Source: Porphyra umbilicalis
Lineage: Eukaryota > Rhodophyta > Bangiophyceae > Bangiales > Bangiaceae
Length of the DNA stretch: 64,000 bases
Direction of reading: 5' to 3'
Assembly (NCBI GenBank): GCA_002049455.2
Contig: KV918768.1
Span: forward strand, 62,001 to 126,000
The position numbers were made by a program, and so were the translations under genes. This document shows positions 42,526 to 52,955 of the stretch, piece after piece (the stretch's first letter is position 1; the number at the start of each line of letters is the position of its first letter). The notes beneath the pieces were generated by a model, which was not told the origin of the DNA, ran no database searches, and saw only the letters and a program-made list of their open reading frames with translations.

Positions 42526-43984
42526 TATCTTTGATCACAGGACGACACACCACGGCAGCGCAGTGCACCTCGTTGCTGGATCCACCACGAGCCCGGTTCT
42601 GGCTCAAATTGCTCGTTCAGAACTTGCACGACTCCTCGTAAACGCCTCTGTGGAGCGTTTTTCTCGTGCAAACCATGTTTTCATTTGCATACTTTTGCAG
42701 TCGAGCATTTTACACCGACTTTTTGGATGCATCAGAAGCGTCTCTGGAAGCGCCTCCTATGGTGTACAGGGCCATAGTGTGAATGCCCGTATGCAAACGT
42801 ACGCCGATGCTCAACAAGCGCGTGCGAGCTCTCCCGTTCTCTCAACGAGGTGTTTCTGCGATTTCTGCACGCTTGCATTAGGACACCCTTGTCGAGGCGC
42901 GTGTATTAAGTCGAGCACGGGTGTCGAGGTGCTGCACGAGTACCGGGTTCTCACACTTAGCTCCCCCTTCTCTGCGACTTGACGGTATTTATTGCCAGCC
43001 ACCGGAGCGGCAACTGTCCCTCCGTGAAAGGCGAAAGGGAACGGTCTCGGTATTGTGAACTCACTTCCCACCAAGTTCTGTGACAATTGCCAAAGAACTG
43101 TGCATCCCGTGCGGAGAATGCGGGTTCCGACGCCCCCCAACCCGGGGGGGTTGCGGGGCTTGCGGCACGATATCCGCGTCGCTCTGCCGACTCTGTGCCG
43201 GTTGCCCACTGCTGTTGCCATTCTCCACCTTTGTTACCGTGCTTTTCCGCCGCAGGCCTGTGCTTGCGCCAGTGGCGGCTACGGCAGCGTCGGCTACCTC
43301 CCACTGCGGCAGCCACCGCCGCTGCGGCGACCGAGCCGCCCGTGTTGCGGCTGCACCCCCGCCACCTCCGTTATGGCCCCTCCCCGCGTGGCGGCCGCGC
43401 CCCCGCCACCCCCGCCCTGCCCCCCCTCGCTGGCTCTGCCCCTCCTTGCCACCTGCCCCACCGCCCATCCCGCTGCGATGACCACCGCCGCTGCGGAGAC
43501 CGGGCCGCCTGTGTGGCGGCCGCACCCCCGCTACCTCCACCAACGCCCCCCCCCCCACCCCCCCGCTGGGACTGCCCCGCCCCGCCACGTGCTCCACCGG
43601 CCCTTCCGCTGGCTGACCTCCCCGATGTCCTTCATCGTCGCCCCACCGTACCAGCACTACGTATTTCTTGCCCTACTCGGCACAGATCCGGTACTGAGCA
43701 CCGCACCCATTTAGTGTATCAAGTCGCACTGGTAAGAACTTGAGCGGACTTCATAGAGCTCTTAATCACGCCCTAATCTCGTCGCCAGCACGCCACAACG
43801 AGTTTTTTGGACGGGATACGAGCAAACACTCCCAGCGTGCGAGCAGGAGCCCGTTTTCAACGAGCGTTTACGAGCAATTTGGGCCAGAACCGGGCTCGTG
43901 GTGGATCCAGCAACGAGGTGCACTGCGCAGGGTGTTTTCGCGGACGAGCTTTCATTTCCCTGGACTTTAGTCTAGGGTTTTTAT
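42526..43984. other. Spacer between the duplicated segments, with inverted 59-bp block
   Basis: A 59-bp sequence at 42558-42616 recurs inverted at 43870-43928 with one mismatch. Between them lies GC-rich DNA with frames at 43055-43714 and 43080-43481 (plus). The second is cysteine-rich over a short span (CIPCGECG), but it overlaps rival frames and is not called. The inverted blocks may be the ends of a 1.37-kb foldback-type element. Confidence 0.5.
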
Positions 43985-45179
43985 CAACATGTGCATGGGG
44001 TCACTTACATAACTTTTTTTTTTCTCCATTGCACGCGCGGGAGTACTTGCGGTTGGCCACGTGTGCACACCTTTTCGGGCGGTACGCAGTGTATCGATCA
44101 CTGCTGCGGGTCCTTTGGGCATGGCTCGGTGCGCAACATGCGTCCAGCACTTTCTGTAGCTTTTCTCGTTTGTAGCATGTCAGCCGCGGTCATACGGACG
44201 CCGTACGTCGCTTTTCGTTGGATGTCCGGGTCAGTTGCCTCAGAATGAGGGTGGTGCGTTCAGACCCCCGGAAACGTCGATCTGGTCAGACGCGTCGACT
44301 GCATTTTGTGGTTAAGTCCGGCGATGGCGCTGCACGGGACAACCAAGGCACATTCTGTTCGAATTTTCAAGCAGACGATCGCGACCCATCGTCCTGGAGG
44401 AGAGGGCTCTCGGACTGCCGGCGGGAGCTGCCGACGGCCGCACCACCGCTGTCGTCGTGGTCACCACCGCGGCGGCCGCACACGCCCGACACACTCCCCG
44501 CGCGCGCGTCCGCACGCGACCGCCCGCGACCAACACAGCCGGGGCGCGGTCGGCCGCCGCGTCGACGAGGCGACCAGCCCCACCCACCCCCCCGTGCGCG
44601 CGTGTGGGTGTCCCCGCCGGCGGCCGCACCGCCCGTCGCGCGCGATGTGGCATGGTCCGAGGCGCAGCCGCCCCCGCGCCGACGCGGCGGCAGCGTTGAC
44701 GGGGGCCCCGCCCGTTGCGGTGCCCCCCCACTCCTCGCCCCCGCCACTGTCTGATGGGGGACGAGCTCCGCCGCCGTTGGGAGCGGGGAAGGGCGCCGGC
44801 AGCGCCACCGCCGCCTCCCCTGCCGCGGCTGCCGCCGCTGTCGCGCCCGCCATTGCCGCGACTGCGACGGGTGGTGGCTGCGACGGCGGCGGCGGCGGCG
44901 GCGGGCTGTGGTCCTGGCCCCACCGTCGCCGCTGCCGCCGCTAGCGGGCGTGCGCACCGCCGCCGACGCGCCGGCGGCGGACGGCGGCGCAGAGTTTGAC
45001 GGCGGCCTGCCTGCGGCAGCGGCGGCGGCGCCCAACTGCCGCGGCCGTGGCGACCGGGACGGGTGCGACGGCAGGCCGGCGGCGGTGTGCACGTCTGGAG
45101 GTGCGGGGATATTCGTCTGCTTGTCTCTGGGGGGGGGAGGCACGGCGGTGACGGCGGCGGCGTGGGCGGCGGCGGCGGC
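43985..45179. repeat. Copy 2 of the 1.2-kb duplicated segment
   Basis: Direct copy of 41267-42393 with scattered single-base changes and one block of roughly 70 extra bases near 44605-44680. It ends inside a GGC run, where copy 1 continues into the 130-bp extension. Confidence 0.75.
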
Positions 45180-45648
45180 GGTCACAGCACCGCAAAAGTT
45201 TGTCCCTACCATAGGCAGATATATATTATGGCCGAATATGTCTTCTACGACCGATCTTCGGTCGGCCAAGGATGCTTTACATTCTCCAGCAGAGTTATTT
45301 TGGGCCACCAGAGTGTTGGAATTCACAGGGAGTCCCCAAAGAACAACCTGGCGTGTTTACTTTTTGACCATCTTTCGAGGATATCGACTGATGTCGTACG
45401 GATATTGTCCTTGCTTGTGTTTCACTGACAGAAACCCGGCTTACACAAGGCGCACGCAACCGGGACTGAGATTACCCTCCAGCGCCTGCCTCTCGACGCT
45501 CGCTGGCATATGTCGTCCTCGGCCCCAATACGGCATCAACCACCACGCTCCACACTGGAGGGGACTCCTCCCACCCATCCAACCGCCCCCCACCCCCGCC
45601 CTCCTTGGCTGCAGACGACGCCGCCTTCGCCGCCGTCGCCCACCCACC
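45180..45648. other. Moderate-GC DNA right of copy 2
   Basis: An island of lower GC with a frame continuing from the repeat (45063-45428, plus) that looks protein-like (IYIMAEYVFYDRSSVGQG) but has no known domain. Nothing else is seen. Confidence 0.3.
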
Positions 45649-45910
45649 CCCCCTGCCTGCGCCCTCCCCCCCAACCTGCGCCCTCCCCCCCAACCTGCGC
45701 CCTCCCCCCAACCTGCGCCCTCCCCCCCAACCTGCGCCCTCCCCCCAACCTGCGCCCTCCCCCCCAACCTGCGCCCTCCCCCCCAACCTGCGCCCTCCCC
45801 CCCAACCTGCGCCCTCCCCCCCAACCTGCGCCCTCCCCCCCAACCTGCGCCCTCCCCCCCAACTCGCGCCCTCCCCCCCAACTTGCGCCCTCCCCCCCAA
45901 CTCGCGCCCT
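45649..45910. repeat. C-rich minisatellite, 18-19 bp unit, about 15 copies
   Basis: The unit AACCTGCGCCCTCCCCCCC is repeated head to tail with small changes, followed by degenerate C-rich units to about 46110. The minus strand has runs of seven G and three G in each unit, so it can form G-quadruplexes. Length variation (six or seven C) may be slippage or assembly error. Confidence 0.9.
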
Positions 45911-46523
45911 CCCCCGCAACTTGCGCCCACCCCCCCTACCTGTGCCCACCCCCCCTACCTCCGCCGACCATCCCTACCTCCGCTCACCCTCCCTACCTCC
46001 GCCCACTCCCCCCCCCTTCTGCCCACCCCCCCCCCCGTCTGCCCACCCCCTCCCCCTTCTGCCCATTCCCTCCCCCTTCTACCCACCCCTTCCCCTTCCT
46101 CCCGCGGCCACGCGTCCGTGGATCGACGGCGGAAGCATCAGTTCCTGTGGCACCCCGCGTCGGCCAAGGTGGCGGCGCCGGACTTCCTCCACCTTCGGCA
46201 GCCACTGACGCCGCCGGGGCATCGCCCCCTCTGTCTTTCGCCCAATGGTACGTGTCTGTTGTGGGGACTTCTACGTGCGTCTAGGTTGCTCTGAGTGCGA
46301 TTCCCGTGTGGGAGGCGGGTGCCGTTGTGACAGTGCCGCGTGCAGAGAAGGATGTTGACAAGAGCACTTTACGTGCTCTCTCACCTCCACTTTTGATCTC
46401 TTTCTGTATCTTCATGGCTGTTTCTTTCTTCTCTGGTCGGGGCGGGAGGAACTTGTGTCGTACGCACGGCGTTGATGCATGCTTGATTGTTTGTTCCAGG
46501 ATCGGTGGGTGCAGAGGCCCTCA

Positions 46524-47466
46524 GGCCCGTTCTCAGTCGCGCTTCGTGTGACGGAACGCCAGATGTACCGCGATTCTATTGGTCGAGAAGCGAAACACAG
46601 GGCTACAAGGCGCCACATTGTACGCCACATGAAGCAACCTACGTAAACGTTTCGCGTAGGTTGCTTCATGTGACCACATGTGGCGGCCGCCGCGGTCTCG
46701 CAATGCATTTCGAAACGGCTGTCACTTGCTGCGCAATTTTGAGTGGATCGCACAAGAAATCCAAGGCTGTCAGTCACCAGCCAATTTAACTGTGACGCTT
46801 TGTGACAAGACGCAAGCAGCGCCAGCATGCGTTGGTCCGAGCCACCCGTACCAGGCCCACCAACGGGTCCCAGCACCCCGCTCGTAGCGGCCACCCCCGC
46901 TCTTGGCGGTCATCTCCGCTCATCCCCCCCCCCCACGCACTTCACGCCCGCCCTGGCCGGCCGCAGCGTTCAAGATGCCACTCCTTCTTGTTCCAGCACG
47001 TGTGAGTCGCGGTGGTTCATAGCCGCGGACATTTTACGACGGTAGTGGTGCGGTGAACGAGATGCGAGACCCTGAAGGCCCTGAGATGCACCCGGTCGCT
47101 CGCCAGTCGAGTAGAAAGCGGTCCCCAGAGCAAGGAGCTTCACAATTTCTCGCTCCCCCCATCTCACATCAGCTACCACTCGCGCGCTTCTTGTCGCACA
47201 TCCCTTTGTTCCCCCAGCCCGTCTTCCTCCTTCTCCCTCCTGCGTTGCTTCCTCCACTCCTCAAGCACGGCGCACGCTTGGAACTGCATGGGTGAACCCG
47301 CATCAATCCGATCGTAGCTCAAGAGAACCGTTCTAATTTATTTGGACTTGTCCATGTGTTTGTAAAGTCACCTCAAAAGTGTCGTTCGTGTCTGCGCGCA
47401 GCTTTCTCACTTCGCTGCGCCGTCACATGAATGTGGCGTCACACGAAGCGCGACTGAGAACGGGCC
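46524..47466. mobile_element. Non-autonomous TIR element, 943 bp, 3-bp duplication
   Basis: Both ends read GGCCCGTTCTCAGTCGCGCT inward and stay identical for 30 bp. TCA flanks both sides (46521-46523 and 47467-47469). No transposase is encoded. A 3-bp duplication suits PIF/Harbinger-like mobilisation, though TCA is not the usual TWA. An 18-bp hairpin lies inside. Confidence 0.8.
46626..46672. repeat. Perfect 18-bp hairpin inside the 943-bp TIR element
   Basis: CACATGAAGCAACCTACG at 46626-46643 is exactly complementary to 46655-46672, with an 11-base loop TAAACGTTTCG. Confidence 0.85.
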
Positions 47467-47747
47467 TCAGTCGGTCGACAAGAACATGTCTATAAACCTG
47501 ATATTACCCACTAGAATCACTGTCAGATTGAATCTCCAGTATGCTCTGAAGAGCTCCACGGTACTCGTTAGGTCACCTTCCCCAGGGTATACCTCGACAT
47601 CTCGAAGGATATACCTCGACATCTTGCCCATATTTTTTCTGATATTTCAAATCGGTGAACTGTTTAGCCTTTATCTTGAAGTGTCTCGTCAAAACATGGT
47701 TTGTGCTTATCCAAAGTGGTCGCTCGACAGAATTTTTGCGTTTCTGT

Positions 47748-47882
47748 GGTGCTTGTTGGCGGTGGCTTGTTTGCCGAGGATGCGCGGCCGCGCGAGGGGG
47801 GTGGTTCGCGTGGGCTGGTCGTCGGCGGCTGCTTCGCACGTTGTAAACAAGTCCAGGGTATTTCCGCGAACGCGTTTTCAGT
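47748..47882. repeat. Third, partial copy of the duplicated segment
   Basis: Matches 42393-42525 almost exactly (shared GAGGATGCGCGGCCGCGCGA). It then diverges into the GCC-rich region. Read on the minus strand, the copies share the phrase NAFAEIPWTCLQRAKQPP. Confidence 0.75.
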
Positions 47883-48106
47883 TCGCTGTCGCCCACACGT
47901 CGCCCGCAAAATCGCCCCTGCGCACGACTCGCGACGATCGGCGCTTCCCGCCTACCCGCCGCCGCCGCGCCCGCGCCCCGCACTCGCCTCCGCCGCAGCG
48001 AACGCGCGCGGCCGGCCACCTTCCCCCCCCCCCCCCCCCGCCCGTCTCTGCCTTATCCCCCTGAGAAAAAGTCCCCCCACCCCCCCCGCGACCAGCCCCG
48101 ACGACC

Positions 48107-48387
48107 ATGGCGGCGCTGCGCGGCGCGGTCGCCGCCCTCGCCGCCACCCTCCGCGACGGCGTCGGGGAGGTGGCTGCCGCCGCCGCCGCCGCCGCCGCCG
48201 CCGTCGGCACGCCCGTCGCCCGCAAGCGGCGGCGGGAGCCGCAGCCGCCACCCGCCGACGGCGGCGACGGTGGCGGCGTGGCCGCCGTGTGGGGGACCCA
48301 CGTGTGGGCGCGCGACGGCGGCAAGGCGGGGTGGCCGGATACGCCCCGCCCGCTCGGGCGGGGGGGGGGGGGGGGGGGCGTCTGCCG

Positions 48388-48427
<40 letters not shown>

Positions 48428-48599
48428 TGCCGGCGGCCGGGGTGGTGACGCTGGTGGCGGCGTGGGGGGGGTGGCGGCGGCGGCGGGCGTCGGCGCAACG
48501 GGGGCGGCGGGCGCACACGGGGACGGCGGCGGCCGGCCACGGCCGGTCGGGCGCCCGCCGCGGGCGCCCGCGCGGCCGCCGCGACCGGAGGTCGCCGAC

Positions 48600-48644
<45 letters not shown>

Positions 48645-48959
48645 GCGGCAGCGGCCCGCCCGCGGTCGACGGGGATGGGGACCCCCCCCCCGTCGGCGGG
48701 GTCGACCGCCGCCCCTGCCCCTGCCGCCGCCGCCGGCACCCCGGTCGGCTCTGCCGTCAAGCGGCGGCGCGTCGCGCCGGCGGTGCCGCGGTACAGCCTC
48801 AGCAACCCCTTTTCGCCGGTCGGTGGGGGGGGCGGCGGGGGGGGGGGGCGCGCGCCCCCGCCCGCGCCCGCCGGGCCGGTGCGACCGCGCGCGCGGCGGC
48901 GGCCGGCGCCGCGCCGCCCGCCGCCGGCGGCGTGGCTCCCTTGCCGGCAACGGCGCCGC

Positions 48960-48990
<31 letters not shown>

Positions 48991-49625
48991 GCCGCCGCCC
49001 GTCGGCGGACCCTTTGTGCCCCGCCGCCAGCGGCCGCGCGGGTGGGGCGACTCCCCCACCCCCGTCGGCCCCGCCGCGGCCGCCGCCGCCGCCGCCCGCC
49101 GCCGCCGCCGCCGCCGCCCGCGGGCGGCGGCGGCGGCGGCCGCCGTCGCTGCCCGTGGCGGCCGGCCGCACGGCGCCGGGGCGCTCCCCCCCCCCGCGGG
49201 TGCGCGTCTGCCGCCGCCGCCCCCACCCGCGGGTGCCCGTCCCCCCGCGCCGCGGCGGCGGCGGCGGTCGTCGCGTCGGCGCTCGCCGCCGCGTCCCCCC
49301 CCCCGCCCGCGCCGCCGTCGGCGGCGCCCCCCCCCGCCCCCGCCCCCGCCCCCGCCGCGGCGACGGCGGTCGACGGCGCCGACGTGGCGGCGGCGGCGGC
49401 GCGGGAGCGGGAGGTGGCGGCGCTCGAGGCGCGCGCGGCGCCGCCGACGCCGTGGCGGCTGTCGCCCCTGTCGGTGGCGGCGGGGGTGCGGGGGGGGGGG
49501 GGGTGGGGGGGGGGGGGGGGGGGGGGTGACCCCGGTGGGGGGGGGCGTCGCGTCCACCACCCCGTGGGGAGGGGGTGGGGGTGCCCCCGGTGCGCGGGCG
49601 CCGGCGGCGGTGGGTGGCGGTGGCG

Positions 49626-49656
<31 letters not shown>

Positions 49657-49765
49657 GCCGTCGGTGGCGGCGGCGCTCGCGGCCGCGTCGGCGGCGGCGG
49701 CCGCGCGGCGTGCGGCGGAGCGGGCGGTGGCGCGGCGGCTGGCGGCGGCGGCGGCGGCCGAGTGA
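48107..49765 (+). CDS. Possible alanine-rich nuclear protein gene in extreme GCC-rich DNA, frame uncertain
   Basis: An ATG in good context (ACCATGG) at 48107 opens MAALRGAVAALAATLRDGV, then an alanine run and GTPVARKRRREPQPPP, a basic nuclear-localisation-like motif. The frame is lost in a run of 19 G at 48360. In another frame appear GTPVGSAVKRRRVAPAVPRY and SLSNPFSPV, echoing the first motif. In further frames come DVAAAAAREREVAALEARAA and a C-terminal helix ending RAVARRLAAAAAAE with a stop at 49763-49765. These less simple islands suggest one gene whose reading frame is broken by homopolymer length errors or introns. All other long frames here, on both strands, are probably GC artefacts. 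Function unknown. Confidence 0.3.
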
Positions 49766-50730
49766 CGGACGCGGGGGGTGGTGGGGGGCGCCGCGTACCG
49801 AGTGGGGTGGCCTCTTGTCGCGGGGGGGGGGGGGGGGTGCAAGGTCGTGCGGGGAGCGGCTGCGGTGGCAGGTCGGGCGGGCCGCGCGGAGCATGTGTGG
49901 GGCCACGTCGCGGCGGGGTGCGCGGGGGTGGGGAGCCGTGCGGCCGGTGGATGGTCGTTGGGCGGCGGACGGCTGTGGTTTGTACAGCGGCGGTACTGCG
50001 CGCTGGACGGAGCGTGCGTTGGCTTGTTGTTGGACGTGGGGGCGCGCGGGCGGTTGCTCGGTGGTGGCCGCGGCCCGGCGAGGCCTGGTGCCGCCGCTGC
50101 CTAGAGTTGCGTTGACTGGTCGGACGGTTTGGTAGAGGGGAACAACCACCGGCCAGTGTACCAGTCTGAACTCGGACCCATTGCCGGCACGCCCCGTGCG
50201 ACGGCGCGGCGCGTCGTGGCGTTGCTTGAGTGCGTGACGGCCAGACGTCCGTGAGAGCAGCCTGCCATTGTATTTCGAGGGCACACGCGTCGACAACAAA
50301 GGGGCAATAGCAGCGAGCGACCCACACCTGCGGCTTTGAGGGCCCACCGCGCGCGCCCCGCGGTAGCCAGTGCCACCGGCTCGAGCCGCGCAATCCCACG
50401 CCACTACCGCTCCGCAGATGCCGCCCGAGCAAGCATGAAAAAAAGGAAAACAGCACGAGAGGCAGTTCAAAGCAAAGACCGGCCAAGCCAGCGCAACAAG
50501 ACGTTCGCTACAGCGACCGAGGTCACCCGCAGCGCGAAGCAGGCAAGCCTGAGAAAGCCGGCGGTACCCGACCGGGGAGCTGGCGGTCGCTGGCTGAGCA
50601 AGTACGTGCATCATCCGGGCATCCTCCCCTTTGCCGACCGACAGGGCACCCAGACGCCCGCGGCGCCGCCCGCTCCATCTCGTCTTGCCCTGGACCGACC
50701 GGCCGGCCACCTCATCGGGCGTTCCACGCC
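49766..50730. other. GC-rich intergenic DNA
   Basis: The left half is G-rich simple sequence; the right half is mixed. Very long minus frames cross it, but their translation is arginine/proline/alanine noise. It would hold the 3' end of the glycine-rich gene. No gene or repeat edge is seen. Confidence 0.4.
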
Positions 50731-51008
50731 TCAATAGCCGCCCTTGCCGCCCTTGGTCTGGTACCCGTGGCCCGTGTGGGAGCGCGGCTCCTGGCAGACA
50801 CGCGCAAAGCCCCCGTCGTCCAAATCCCGACGGAACATCTGCGTGTGCCCCTGCGTCGGGTGGTCCATGGACGTTTTGACCGTGCCGGTCGACGGGTAGT
50901 AGTCCATTTTGACGCTCTCGCGCTCGTAAAACTCAACGCGGGAGCCGGCATTGCCGCCCGTGTGGGACCACCCGTAGTCGACGGGGTCAACCGAGTGGTG
51001 GCTGGCCG

Positions 51009-51060
<52 letters not shown>

Positions 51061-51138
51061 CTTGCCGCCGCCGCCTCCACCGCCGCCACCACCGCCCTTG
51101 CTCCCACCGCCGCCGCCGCCCTTGCCCTTGCCGCCCAT
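50731..51138 (-). CDS. Small glycine-rich protein with conserved C-terminal module
   Basis: Start chosen at the ATG at 51138, giving MGGKGKGGGG and 135 residues; the frame upstream is open but looks like a CT-rich 5' leader. Residues 1-43 are almost only glycine with a few lysines. The rest is a normal sequence: DPVDYGWSHTGGNAGSRVEF, then MDYYPSTGTVKTSMDHPTQG, TQMFRRDLDDGGFARVC and PRSHTGHGY, ending GGKGGY. The STGTVKTS...HP..G.TQ.FRR...PR.HTG.GY pattern resembles small proteins of unknown function seen in fungi and algae (from memory, not searched). There is no membrane segment. It is the best host-gene candidate in the window. A PIF/Harbinger element begins about 560 bp upstream. Confidence 0.7.
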
Positions 51139-51700
51139 AGTGCGGACGGTGGCTCGCCTTGGCAACTGACTGTCGGGAGGAACGAGGAGGAGGCTGTGGA
51201 GAGAATGGATTGGATAGGATAGGAGCACGCCGGAAACGGGGAGGAACTCCAGCGGTGTACCGGCGGAGGAGGACAGAGGGAGCGTCGTGAGTGTGTGCTG
51301 GCCACGCGGCAGGCAGACGGGGGACGCGCGCGACTGAGACGAGCCGCGGTGTCGAATTCGCGACCGAGGCCTGCTCTTACGCTGTTCGTCGCAGCCGCGA
51401 GGCGCGCCGCGGCAGCGGCCGCTCGCCCTGCGACTCGCCCTGCACAGTCCTGTGGGCACTGGGCAGGCACAGACCGAGCCTCGTGGGAGCACCTGCGATA
51501 GCCACGCGAATCACGGGCTGCACCGGAGTTGGCCGCGAGGCTTGTATCTCGTCAGAAATATCTCGCATGATCGTCGGCCCTTGCACGGATCCCGACCTGG
51601 ATCAAGTTCAAGTAGCACCCCCTCAAGCCGATGAAGTGCCAGCGATGGGCCAGCCGGAGACGGCGATGAGGAGGGATACGGTTGTTGCGCCAAAAACTTA

Positions 51701-51717
51701 GAGCAAACCTAGCAATG
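51701..51717 (+). repeat. Left terminal inverted repeat of the Harbinger element
   Basis: GAGCAAACCTAGCAATG, preceded by TTA. One mismatch to the right end. Confidence 0.9.
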
Positions 51718-52490
51718 TCAAAGGACTATCCTTAAAATCTCTATTGGGCTTGCGACGTGGCGCCCCCTCACGGGCCGCCTATTGTAGGGTCCTGAAATGG
51801 GCCATATGTGCAATAGAGTTACTCCGTACCGGGCTACTTTTCCATCGATAGTCCTCCGTGTTGGTGGGCGGTCCGTGGCCCAATCCCTTGGAGTAAACTT
51901 TCCGCGGAATCTCGGAGCCTCTGAGGTGGGGCGATCCGCGAGATCCGCTGCAGATTGCGGTCGACAGGCCGACGAAAGACAGCGATCGTTTGACACGATG
52001 CAGACACGAAGCACATGTATGACACAAAGTGAGAGATCGTCGTTAAAAACGTCGATTGAGCGCCACATGGCGGCGCCACGGGCTGCCACGGCACACGACG
52101 AAGGTATTCTCCCAGCCAATGGTACTCTCGCCAGAAAGAAATCGCTGAGAATCACAATGAAGAGTGAGACGTATTCTCCCCCGGCCCACACCACGGAGCA
52201 TGGGAGCCGCACGTTGGCACGGATGTCTCAGATGATCGACCGGCATTCGAGTGATCCGCCCCAGAACGAGTGTCGTGGGCCTCGAGATCGAGAAAAGGAG
52301 GCAGATCCAGGGCAACGAGTCTTGGCCTGAGATCCCTGTTTGTGGCTCTCTGTGATGCGGCGCTGCCGTACCAGCTGTTGCATACAGCTCGAGACTGAAA
52401 AATGACAAGCACCTGGGAGGACAGCTCAAAGTGGCGAGCGCAGAGGCGCGCCAAGACTTTTCGTGGCCGCCCGCCACACATCGCCCGGGC

Positions 52491-52955
52491 AGGGCCCCCC
52501 ACCAACAGCTGGGAGCGTGGTGGTGCCCCCCCGCCACACCCCCTCCCCAGCAGGGCCCACCACCAACAGCTGGCAGCGTGGTGGTGCCCCCCCGCCACAC
52601 CCCCTCCCCAGCAGGGCCCACCACCAACAGCTGCGAGCGTGTTGGTGCCATCCCGCCACACCCCCTCCCGAGCAGGGCCCACCACCAACAGCTGCGAGCG
52701 TGGTGGTGCCATCCCGCCACACCCCCTCCCGGCAGGGCCCACCACCAACAGCTGCGAGCGTGGTGGTGCCATCCCGCCACACCCCCTCCCGGGCAGGGCC
52801 CACCACCAACAGCTGCGAGCGTGGTGGTGCCCTCCCGTCACACCTCCTCCCGGGCAGGGCCCACCACCAACAGCTGCGAGCGTGGTGGTGCCCTCCCGTC
52901 ACACATCCTCCCGGGCAGGGCCCACCACCAACAGCTGCGAGCGTGGTCGTGCCCC
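52491..52955. repeat. Minisatellite, about 61-bp unit, eight copies
   Basis: Each unit contains CACCAACAGCTGCGAGCG, a GTGGTGGTGCC stretch and CCACACCCCCTCCC; copies differ by a few bases. Units are contiguous without spacers. Frames through the array stay open on both strands. It lies in the left arm of the Harbinger element. Confidence 0.9.

Noticed and set aside
43080-43481. Cysteine-rich ORF (CIPCGECG) resembling a metallothionein
   Set aside because: The cysteines are confined to one short stretch, rival frames overlap completely, and the rest is proline/alanine noise.
47952-50734. Minus-strand ORFs of 844 and 893 codons
   Set aside because: They overlap each other and the plus frames, translate to arginine/proline/alanine simple sequence, and have no domain. 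They are long because GCC/GGC DNA lacks stops.
52491-52955. Regular repeats resembling a CRISPR array
   Set aside because: The units are contiguous with no unique spacers, no cas genes are present, and the DNA is eukaryotic. It is a minisatellite.
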